The position numbers and the translations under genes are program-made. The notes below the pieces were generated by a model, which did not search any database, was not told where the DNA came from, and was given only the letters and a program-made list of their open reading frames with translations. A stretch of 64,000 nt of DNA from Bacteroidia bacterium (lineage in GTDB: Bacteria; Bacteroidota; Bacteroidia; B-17B0; Aurantibacillaceae): contig JAEUTP010000008.1 in NCBI GenBank assembly GCA_016787705.1, positions 372,001 through 436,000 of the forward strand, written 5' to 3'. Shown here piece by piece: positions 16,300 through 23,482 of the stretch (position 1 is the stretch's first letter; each line of letters starts with the position of its first letter).

Positions 16300-18774
16300 T
16301 TAAATAGATACAGTATCATTTTTAATTTTAACAGTTTGTTTATTTTGGTACGCATTGTAACTTCCTAAAACTTCAAGATTGTAATTTTCTTTAGTTTGCA
16401 TATAACCATAGGTTGTTCGCGCTTGCGCACCAAACATCCTTTTTTCGCTATCTGCCGCAAAACCCATATACATTTTTTTACAATTTAACGCTTTAGCCCG
16501 TTTAATAATGCTATACATAGCTTGCTTATAAACCCTGTACTCTTTATGGTAACTATAATCCAAACCTAATATCATTGGTATGTAATTGCTGTCTGCTACA
16601 TAACAAAACATAACGGCTAGCGGTTTGTTTAAATTTTTATTATCAAATTCAGGTTTTAAAATAAGTTTTGTTATATCCCATTGTTTATTATTAACCATAT
16701 TCTTAAATACTTTGAATGGCAAATTAAATGTATTTAATGCAAGACTGTTGTTCTTTACATTTAAATACATATTATAATACAATTCAAGGTCGGCCTCGGT
16801 TGGGTCATTAACAACTTTTATCTCAAATTTATACTCATCGCGCAACACATAACGTTTTACATCATATCTGCCATTAGACGACAGGCGCTGTAAATAATCT
16901 TCTGTACTTTTCCAATTAAGATCTTCAATAACATAACTATTTGGCATGTTGACTTTAAAATAACCATTGTCAACAAAATAAGAATCAACTTCGGCATCTT
17001 CGCAAATAAAATCCCTGATCATGAGATTGCTTGCTTCATATTTTTCCTGTAATTGAGAAATATATTTGAATAATAGTTGTAACGCGCTTTTCCAGTGAGG
17101 CGAATTTTTATCTAAAAACAAATGTTCACCTTCTGTCAATAGCGATCCTATCGAAACTACTTTTGATGTTAAAAAATAAGGATCATGTATGCGTTGTTCT
17201 TCTATTTGTTCAGAAATTGAAGCGTGTGAAAGCATGTCATCTTTCCATAAAGCCGTTGTTAAAAAAGTTGCAAGTATAACCTTGTTACTCGCATCTCTTA
17301 CTAACAAATAATCAAATTCCCAATTCTCTTCTGCTATTTTATTATTAGTGAATGATTTTTCTAAAAATTGTAATCCGTTCCAATCAAAAGAGCCCTTACT
17401 TCCCAACAAATTATTCCATTCATCCTGTTCAATAGCATGAATGGTTTTATACTCTTCAACTACAAGGCTACCGGCATTTAAAATTGAAGCTACCTGTTCT
17501 TCTATCTGCATATCAGACGGAACCGGCATTTTAAAGGCAGAATATATTTGATTGAGTGTGATCTCTTCTTCCTGCATGGCAATAGTTAAATGTTGGGCCA
17601 TACGCTCAATCATCTTTTCTATTTGTGAAAAAGTATGCAGACAGGTAATTGTAAAACGAATACCTGTATTTTTCATTGGCACAGCAGGAAAAATACCGAG
17701 GTTTAAATAATAACCATCGTTCAACATCCGGCGAACCATATTGTATCCTAATTTTGGTAAGCTAACGCCAATAAAAAAAACCGGTGCTGCCGATGCAGAA
17801 ATTATTGGCAAACCATATTTTTTGATCATCAATCTTGCAAACTGTATATTGTCCTGCAAGGTGTTTTGCAATTCATAAATTTCATCACTTAAATGTATTT
17901 TTGCTGAAGCGATTGCTGCCCCGAGCGCCGAGGGCTGCATTGGTCCAGAAGTGATCAATGGCCCGCCGCAGGTTCTTACTTTGCGCGCCATCTCTTTATC
18001 AGGAAAAACCAAAACAGCACCACCCGTTGCAAAAGCTTTGGCTAAGGAAACGGCTAATACCGCTCTCGGATGAAGAGAACCGAAAGACATTACATAGCCG
18101 CCTCCATTAGCTCCAAAACAGCTCATTCCATGGGCATCATCAACATAAAGGTTTAACTCTTTATATTTATCCATTAAAGCATAAAGCTCTTTTACAGGGC
18201 AGGCATCGCCATACATAGAATAAATGCCATCTGCCATGTACCAGATTTTTTCGTGTTTGCTTTTCAATTCTTTTATTCTTTCTTCTAAAATATCAAGACG
18301 ATTATGTCTTACCAACTCCACATGAATACCTTTTGGTTTTAATAAATTACAGGCTGTTTGAATAGAGTTATGCGCCTGATGATCGATGATAACTGCATCG
18401 TTTTGTGAAACCAAAACAGGTACGGCAGCGATATGGCCTAATGTTGTGGTTGGCGAAATAATTACCGATGCTTTGAATATTTTTTCAAAATGTTCTTCAA
18501 GATCCTTGTATAATTTTATTGAAACATAAGCGCGGGATTCTGAAAACTGTGTACCGTATTTTTCAATAGCATCAATAGCGCCATCTTTTAATCGTCTGTC
18601 AAACTCGAGGCCCAAATAACTACAAGATCCAAAATTTACCACATCCTTACCCTTTAACTTTATGAGATTGCCTTGTAAAAAATCGTCCTCATTATTTAAA
18701 TGCAGGATACCTTTTTTAACCCCATCAGTTATAATCTGGTCTATTGTGTCGATGAATGAGCTATTTTTTGCCAC
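16300..18774 (-). CDS. AONS/serine palmitoyltransferase-like PLP enzyme fused to a GNAT-type acyltransferase
   Basis: 824 residues, GTG start at 18774. Residues ~1-400 form an alpha-oxoamine synthase of fold type I: FGSCSYLGLE (48-57), HQAHNS (132-137), the DDAH motif with D212 and H215, and the PLP lysine K246 in SLAKAFATGG. Residues ~420-800 resemble tandem GNAT/FemAB- or BioF2-like acyltransferase modules (conserved-looking NGRYDVKRYVLRD, and a late PMILGLDYSYHKEYRVYKQAMY segment). The first half would condense an amino acid with an acyl thioester, as in sphingoid-base, biotin or capnine synthesis; the second could N-acylate the product. Substrates are inferred, not shown. It is divergent from the STAS/kinase operon. 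Confidence 0.82.
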   Translation of the reverse strand: MAKNSSFIDTIDQIITDGVKKGILHLNNEDDFLQGNLIKLKGKDVVNFGSCSYLGLEFDRRLKDGAIDAIEKYGTQFSESRAYVSIKLYKDLEEHFEKIFKASVIISPTTTLGHIAAVPVLVSQNDAVIIDHQAHNSIQTACNLLKPKGIHVELVRHNRLDILEERIKELKSKHEKIWYMADGIYSMYGDACPVKELYALMDKYKELNLYVDDAHGMSCFGANGGGYVMSFGSLHPRAVLAVSLAKAFATGGAVLVFPDKEMARKVRTCGGPLITSGPMQPSALGAAIASAKIHLSDEIYELQNTLQDNIQFARLMIKKYGLPIISASAAPVFFIGVSLPKLGYNMVRRMLNDGYYLNLGIFPAVPMKNTGIRFTITCLHTFSQIEKMIERMAQHLTIAMQEEEITLNQIYSAFKMPVPSDMQIEEQVASILNAGSLVVEEYKTIHAIEQDEWNNLLGSKGSFDWNGLQFLEKSFTNNKIAEENWEFDYLLVRDASNKVILATFLTTALWKDDMLSHASISEQIEEQRIHDPYFLTSKVVSIGSLLTEGEHLFLDKNSPHWKSALQLLFKYISQLQEKYEASNLMIRDFICEDAEVDSYFVDNGYFKVNMPNSYVIEDLNWKSTEDYLQRLSSNGRYDVKRYVLRDEYKFEIKVVNDPTEADLELYYNMYLNVKNNSLALNTFNLPFKVFKNMVNNKQWDITKLILKPEFDNKNLNKPLAVMFCYVADSNYIPMILGLDYSYHKEYRVYKQAMYSIIKRAKALNCKKMYMGFAADSEKRMFGAQARTTYGYMQTKENYNLEVLGSYNAYQNKQTVKIKNDTVSI

Positions 18775-18859
18775 GTGCTATATTTAGAAAATTAAATAAT
18801 ATTAAAAGTTAAAGGCATTTTATGCTCCTGAAACCATAACAAAATTGCTTATTTAAAAG

Positions 18860-18891
18860 TTGGACAACAACGTATAAAAAGCGTATTTTTG
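18860..18891 (+). promoter_or_regulatory. Promoter of the STAS/histidine kinase/response regulator operon
   Basis: TTG at 18860-18862 and TATTTTTG at 18884-18891 (TAnnTTTG) are separated by 21 bases, a good Bacteroidota sigma-type promoter. Transcription would begin near 18897, immediately before the 16-bp palindrome. Confidence 0.6.
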
Positions 18892-18901
18892 AAATATTAC
18901 C

Positions 18902-18917
18902 TACGTTTAAACACGTA
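18902..18917 (+). promoter_or_regulatory. Candidate operator, near-palindromic 16-mer (copy 1)
   Basis: TACGTTTAAACACGTA lies in the presumed 5' leader of the operon, 43 bases before the first gene. It is an inverted repeat (TACGT...ACGTA) around a TTTAAA centre. Its exact reverse complement occurs at 21577-21592, beyond the operon's response regulator and before the next gene. A NarL/LuxR-type regulator encoded in the operon is an obvious candidate to bind it. Confidence 0.55.
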
Positions 18918-18960
18918 GTTTTATTTAAGATTTGTACACTAAATTTGAACACGCGAAAAC

Positions 18961-19341
18961 ATGAAAACGCTAGATACTCCGTATGCTAAATTTGAAATTG
19001 AAAATGATATTTTGTTGATCGAATTTAAACCCGATTTGGAGATAACATTAGATGTTGCTAAGAGAATTGTAGCCGACAGAAAAATAATTTCTGATGGTAA
19101 GGCTTACCCGGGTTTAGGCGATGTTCGTTTTGTGAAAAGTGCTACAAAAGAAGCCCGTGCTTTTTTTGAATTAGAAGAATCGCAAAGTGGTGTTTTAGCT
19201 GGCGCTATGTTGGTTGACTCGGTTTTTAGTACTTTTTTAGTGAACTTTTTTTTAAAGGTAACCAAGCAAAAAATGCCTTCAAAAATGTTTACTGATAAAC
19301 AAAAAGCGCTTAAATGGCTCGCGCAGTTTAAATCAAAATAA
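18961..19341 (+). CDS. STAS/SpoIIAA-like protein (DUF7793 type)
   Basis: 126 residues. Alternating strands and helices with an early ENDILLIEFKPDLEITLDVAKRI stretch and YPGLGDVRFVKSATKEAR in the middle fit the STAS/SpoIIAA-like fold seen in small Bacteroidota proteins. No phosphoacceptor Ser can be singled out. It starts the operon that continues with a PAS histidine kinase (12 bases later) and a LuxR-type response regulator, so it may modulate that pathway, for example by partner switching; this is inference from position. Confidence 0.65.
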   Translation: MKTLDTPYAKFEIENDILLIEFKPDLEITLDVAKRIVADRKIISDGKAYPGLGDVRFVKSATKEARAFFELEESQSGVLAGAMLVDSVFSTFLVNFFLKVTKQKMPSKMFTDKQKALKWLAQFKSK

Positions 19342-19352
19342 TTAATTAAACA

Positions 19353-20888
19353 TTGGATCCGAGGTTCATAAAATTAAGCAACCTACTTATTGAATACTCA
19401 TTAGGTAATTATGATGCTAAGATCAAATTATCAAAACAAAAAGATGCCATCGATGCCTTTATTTCGAGCGTTAATATGCTTGGAGAAGAGCTAAAATCAA
19501 CGGCCATTTCAAGAAACCATTTTAATAACATCTTCGATTCGGTTTCGGATACAGTATTTGTTTTAAATAAAAAAGGAATTATTGAGCTGGCCAACAAAAG
19601 CATATCAGCTAATCTTGGTTTGCCTGAAGAGCCTGTTTACAACAAGAAAATAGATGATTTTTTTACATGCCTTAACAAAACTTCGTTATTTAATAAATTA
19701 AAAAAACAATTGCATGCAAGCGCCTCCCTGCAAAATAACGATTCTATTCTTGGTCTTATTCGCTCAAAGCCAAATTGTATTGTATCCTGCAACATGTCGT
19801 TCTTAACCAATTCTAAAAAACAACGTACCGGTTATATTTTAACGGTAAGAGATGTAACACAAATAAAGAATTTTGAAGAAGAGTTAATTGCTTCGGAAGA
19901 AAAATACAGAAACATCTTTCAAAACTCCAGCGACTCAATATTTATTTCTGATGAAACAGATCACTTATCAGACCTTAATGATGCTGGCATTCAGCTGTTA
20001 AAGGTGCGCTCACACGAAATTTTTAATCATAAGATTTCTGATTTTATTTACAACCCGCTTGATAAAAAGATATTTTTAGAAAAATTAAAAGCTAAAAACA
20101 ATATTGTGGATTTTAAAACCAAACTTATTGATACAGAAGGAAACATTGTGGACTGTATCATTTCTTCCAATAAAATAAACGATAACCGTAAACATTTTAA
20201 AGGGTACCAGGGTTACATTAAAAATATTACCAAGCAGGAAGAGGTAGATAATTTAATTGTACGTACCATTAATGATACACAGGAAAAAGAAAGAATAAGA
20301 TTCTCAAAAGATATTCATGATAGTTTGGGCCAACAACTATCCGCCGTAAAATTTTATATTGGCACCCTTCGTAATACATATAACTTGCCCGATGAAAAGA
20401 AAAATGAGATCGTTGAAAAATCAAACGATGCGATTTTAGATGTACTATCTGATTTAAGAAATATTTGTTTTAACCTGATGCCACAAACTCTTCAAAATGT
20501 GGGCTTAAAGGCTGCCGTTAACGAGTTATGCCGTAAAATTGTGATAGCCGATGAGCTTGAATTTAAAATTGTTATTAATGAAGATCAGTTTTCGATCAGT
20601 AAAAATTTAGAATTCACTATCTTTAGGGTTATACAAGAGTTCATAAATAATTCTATCACGCATGGTAAATCAAGCAAAATAAATATTAAAATTACTGCAG
20701 ATAAAAAAGAGCTGGCTATTAATTTAAAAGATAACGGTATGGGGTTTGACATAGCAAAAGTAAGAAAAGAAGGAATGGGTTTATTGAATGTACGATCAAG
20801 AGTTAAATCATACAATGGCTCTATAACCATTAACAGCGCGCCAAATAAAGGCACTCATTATTTAATTATTATTCCATTAACCAATTAA
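19353..20888 (+). CDS. PAS-domain sensor histidine kinase, HisKA_3 type
   Basis: 511 residues, TTG start 11 bases after the STAS-like gene. It has no membrane segment, so it is a cytoplasmic sensor. Two PAS domains are visible (residues ~53-170 and ~182-295; each ends in a DVTQIKNFEEEL- or NITKQEEVDNL-like linker). The dimerisation domain is HisKA_3 with phospho-acceptor H322 in KDIHDSLGQQL, followed by an HATPase_c domain with EFINNSITHG, DNGMGFD and GMGLLNVRSR. This is the NarX/DegS architecture, and the LuxR-type regulator 11 bases downstream is its likely partner. The signal sensed by the PAS domains is unknown. Confidence 0.92.
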   Translation: MDPRFIKLSNLLIEYSLGNYDAKIKLSKQKDAIDAFISSVNMLGEELKSTAISRNHFNNIFDSVSDTVFVLNKKGIIELANKSISANLGLPEEPVYNKKIDDFFTCLNKTSLFNKLKKQLHASASLQNNDSILGLIRSKPNCIVSCNMSFLTNSKKQRTGYILTVRDVTQIKNFEEELIASEEKYRNIFQNSSDSIFISDETDHLSDLNDAGIQLLKVRSHEIFNHKISDFIYNPLDKKIFLEKLKAKNNIVDFKTKLIDTEGNIVDCIISSNKINDNRKHFKGYQGYIKNITKQEEVDNLIVRTINDTQEKERIRFSKDIHDSLGQQLSAVKFYIGTLRNTYNLPDEKKNEIVEKSNDAILDVLSDLRNICFNLMPQTLQNVGLKAAVNELCRKIVIADELEFKIVINEDQFSISKNLEFTIFRVIQEFINNSITHGKSSKINIKITADKKELAINLKDNGMGFDIAKVRKEGMGLLNVRSRVKSYNGSITINSAPNKGTHYLIIIPLTN

Positions 20889-20899
20889 TATTATTAAAA

Positions 20900-21547
20900 A
20901 TGAAAAGACTAAGAATATTAATAATTGACGACCATCGTTTGGTAAGAGACGGAATTAAAACCATGCTTGAAACGCAAAGTGCCAACTACGATTTTGATAT
21001 TTCAGAAGCAGAGAACGGTGAAACCGCCATTGAAATAATAAAGAACCGGGATTTTGACATTATACTGGTAGATTATCAATTGCCAAAAATGAACGGTGCA
21101 CAAACGGTTGAACAGATCTTGTTTTACAAACCAAAATCAAAAATACTTGCCTTATCTAATTATGACGAGTATACCTATATTACCAATATGATAAAAGTGG
21201 GAGTAAAAGGATATGTGCTCAAAAATATTTCACCAAACGAATTGATAAAAGCCATTGAAACCATTTTGCTTGGTAAAAAATATTATGCAAGCGATGTTTC
21301 AGGAAAAATAATTGATTCGGAAGAAAAAAGGGAACAGGAAAAGAGAAATGCAAAGATCCGAATAACCAGGCGCCAAAGCGAGGTACTCAAACTTGTTGCA
21401 ACCGGCATGACCAATGATGCCATTGCTAAACAATTAAGTCTTTCTAAAAGAACAGTGGATACACACAGGCAAAATTTACTGCTAAAGCTGAACGTACATA
21501 ATACAGCTGCACTTATTAAAAAAGCCACAGAATTAGCCATGCTATAA
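20900..21547 (+). CDS. NarL/LuxR family response regulator
   Basis: 215 residues. Receiver domain with acidic pocket D10/D11, phospho-acceptor D58 (ILVDYQLPKMNG) and a Lys-containing KGYVLKN loop, then a LuxR-type helix-turn-helix: TRRQSEVLKLVATGMTNDAI and LSKRTVDTHRQNLL. It follows the histidine kinase by 11 bases. A protein of this family binds short inverted sites; the 16-bp near-palindrome before the operon and the one just after this gene are natural candidates. Confidence 0.94.
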   Translation: MKRLRILIIDDHRLVRDGIKTMLETQSANYDFDISEAENGETAIEIIKNRDFDIILVDYQLPKMNGAQTVEQILFYKPKSKILALSNYDEYTYITNMIKVGVKGYVLKNISPNELIKAIETILLGKKYYASDVSGKIIDSEEKREQEKRNAKIRITRRQSEVLKLVATGMTNDAIAKQLSLSKRTVDTHRQNLLLKLNVHNTAALIKKATELAML

Positions 21548-21576
21548 TTTAAATGCCTTAAAACAGCTAGCTAAAA

Positions 21577-21592
21577 TACGTGTTTAAACGTA
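21577..21592 (-). promoter_or_regulatory. Candidate operator, near-palindromic 16-mer (copy 2)
   Basis: TACGTGTTTAAACGTA on the plus strand is the exact reverse complement of the 16-mer at 18902-18917. It lies 30 bases after the response regulator stop and 52 bases before the ATG of the next gene (21645), so it probably belongs to that gene's regulatory region. Confidence 0.5.
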
Positions 21593-21644
21593 TTGTGCTT
21601 TTTGTTGTTTTTAAATATTATTGTGGTTCACAAATCTAAGGACC

Positions 21645-22061
21645 ATGAAACTTCTTCCTGTTTTTTTGAAAAATAATATTTCAAACGAGTTTTATATCAC
21701 AAACTTTGATTGTAAAAAAATTATTCCACAGCAATTGATATGCCGTGATGCCAGAGCGTTAGATATTAACAGCTGCACTGTTTGCATTAACGATCTGCCC
21801 TTTCGTTTTGTAAAAGATAACCGTTCCAGTTTTTCAACCTTTAATTTAGACAGGTTTCAAAGCAATTTTGTTTTTAAATCTATTGAAGCTTTATCAAATG
21901 TAAAATTCAGGCTCCGCATTCATTGCGAAAAAACCGATGAAGAAAGATACAAGGACATGATGTTTCACCTGCACTTTAGCTTGGAAAAAGACGGCTTAAC
22001 AAAAGCCTTTATGGACCAACGGTTTAATAACTCCAGTTCTTTTGATATAAAAAACACTTAA
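21645..22061 (+). CDS. Unknown soluble protein, possible target of the upstream response regulator
   Basis: 138 residues from the ATG at 21645; an open frame reaches a GTG at 21621 but the extra residues overlap the regulatory region. I do not recognise a family. It is soluble, with three cysteines in the first half (DCKK, ICRD, SCTVC) and a last part with MMFHLHFSLEKDGL. It lies on the same strand as the two-component operon, behind the second copy of the 16-mer, and ends before a strong bidirectional terminator. Its likely role is as an output gene of the two-component system; that is inferred only from position. Confidence 0.6.
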   Translation: MKLLPVFLKNNISNEFYITNFDCKKIIPQQLICRDARALDINSCTVCINDLPFRFVKDNRSSFSTFNLDRFQSNFVFKSIEALSNVKFRLRIHCEKTDEERYKDMMFHLHFSLEKDGLTKAFMDQRFNNSSSFDIKNT

Positions 22062-22088
22062 TTTTCAGATCACAACAACACCCAAACA

Positions 22089-22120
22089 AAAAAGCCACTT
22101 GCGTAATGCAGTGGCTTTTT
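22089..22120. terminator. Bidirectional rho-independent terminator
   Basis: AAAAAGCCACT (22089-22099) and AGTGGCTTTTT (22110-22120) form an 11-bp perfect stem with a 10-base loop; the A-run and T-run let it work in both directions. It separates the unknown gene ending at 22061 from the convergent Cys-rich gene ending at 22141. Confidence 0.85.
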
Positions 22121-22140
22121 ACTTTTACTCAAACAATATC

Positions 22141-22296
22141 TCATTTTCTACCGGGGCATTTTTTACAGCGATCTCCTTTTTTAAAGCTTTTGCAGCAATC
22201 TTTTTTCTTTTTACAGCAATCGGCAAAAACAGTTAAAGGGCAGTTATTTTGAAAAAACACAGGTGTTTTTGGTTTTTCTAAGTTCTCTAAATTCAT
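22141..22296 (-). CDS. Short cysteine-rich protein
   Basis: 51 codons from ATG at 22296 to TGA at 22141. The translation starts MNLENLEKPKTPVFFQNNCP and ends GDRCKKCPGRK; seven cysteines lie at 19, 27, 28, 34, 35, 44 and 47, set among lysines (ADCCKKKKDCCKSFKKG). The spacing resembles other tiny Cys-Lys-rich Bacteroidota proteins ending in CKKCP, for which I know no function. Metal binding is plausible. It lies head to head with the DAHP synthase gene and convergent with the unknown gene, sharing the terminator at 22089-22120. Confidence 0.6.
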   Translation of the reverse strand: MNLENLEKPKTPVFFQNNCPLTVFADCCKKKKDCCKSFKKGDRCKKCPGRK

Positions 22297-22394
22297 GTTA
22301 TAAAGCTAGTTGAAGGATTTAGTTTTTTAAATACCATAAAAAGGGTAATTTTCGGGTCTCAAACATTCACTTACTTTGTTTGTTTGCTGTTAAA

Positions 22395-23471
22395 ATGACC
22401 ATTTCACCCCTAAATACCTGGTTGCCTTCTGCCACAGAACCCTTGCTAATTGCGGGTCCCTGCGGTGCCGAATCATTCGAACAATTGCAACAAACTGCCA
22501 AAGGCCTTAAAGCGCTTAATAATGTAAGCCTTTTCAGGGCCGGCGTTTGGAAACCCCGCACACGCCCAAATGCTTTTGAAGGAAAAGGCGAAGAAGCTTT
22601 AAAATGGCTGGCAGAAATAAAAAAAGAATTCGGCTTTAAAATTACGGTTGAAGTTGCTAATGCCCAGCATACCGAACTGGCCTTAAAATATGGCATTGAT
22701 GTATTATGGATAGGCGCCCGCACAACCGTTAACCCTTTTAGCGTACAGGAAATTGCCGATGTTTTAAAAGGCACCGATGTACCGGTAATGGTAAAAAATC
22801 CTATTCATGCCGATCTGCAATTATGGGTAGGTGCGCTTGAGCGTGTGAGCAATAGCGGCATTACAAAGCTGGCTGCTATTCACCGGGGCTTTTATGTATA
22901 TGGTAAAACAAAATACCGTAACAAACCTATGTGGCAATTACCTATTGAATTAAGAACTTTATTTCCGGAACTACCAATTATTTGTGACCCCAGCCATATT
23001 AGCGGCAACCGTGAATTAATTCCTTCTATTGCACAAAAAGCTTTAGATCTTGGTATGAATGGCTTGATGATAGAATCACATTTTAATCCATCTATAGCAC
23101 TTAGCGATGCCGAACAACAATTAACACCAGCGCAACTGGGAGACTTAATCTGCAAATTAATTTTGCGTAAACAACGTGCCAGTGATGATAAAGTAATTGA
23201 TAAACTGGCTGAATTAAGAAATATTATTGATGAAGTGGACGAAGAGTTAATTAACGTTCTTAAAAAGCGCACACAAATAATTGAAGATATAGGTGCTTAT
23301 AAAAAAGAACATCACATCACTATTTTCCAATTAGAGCGTTGGCAGGAAATTTTACGCACACGCGCTCAACTGGCCGAAAAATTAGGCATTTCACGCAACC
23401 ACGTAGAAAAGATTTGCCAGTTGTTGCATGAAGAAAGTATCCGTATACAAAACGGTGTAATGAATAAATAA
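22395..23471 (+). CDS. Bifunctional DAHP synthase / chorismate mutase
   Basis: 358 residues from the ATG at 22395; the frame extends 15 bases upstream to a TTG but the ATG gives the usual N-terminus. Residues ~1-265 form a class I-beta-like 3-deoxy-7-phosphoheptulonate synthase: IAGPCGAESFEQ, RAGVWKPRTRPNAFEG, VMVKNPIHAD, HRGFYVYG, CDPSHISGNR. Residues ~270-358 form an AroQ-type chorismate mutase helix bundle (LRNIIDEVDEELINVLKKR, RWQEILRTRAQ). The fusion puts the first step of the shikimate pathway and the first step towards Phe and Tyr in one protein, allowing feedback control. The family is common in Bacteroidota. It is monocistronic here. Confidence 0.93.
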   Translation: MTISPLNTWLPSATEPLLIAGPCGAESFEQLQQTAKGLKALNNVSLFRAGVWKPRTRPNAFEGKGEEALKWLAEIKKEFGFKITVEVANAQHTELALKYGIDVLWIGARTTVNPFSVQEIADVLKGTDVPVMVKNPIHADLQLWVGALERVSNSGITKLAAIHRGFYVYGKTKYRNKPMWQLPIELRTLFPELPIICDPSHISGNRELIPSIAQKALDLGMNGLMIESHFNPSIALSDAEQQLTPAQLGDLICKLILRKQRASDDKVIDKLAELRNIIDEVDEELINVLKKRTQIIEDIGAYKKEHHITIFQLERWQEILRTRAQLAEKLGISRNHVEKICQLLHEESIRIQNGVMNK

Positions 23472-23482
23472 TATTTAAGTTT

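Noticed and set aside
18860-18960. RNA gene or riboswitch before the STAS-like gene
   Set aside because: The region is fully explained by a promoter and the 16-mer; no other stable fold was seen.
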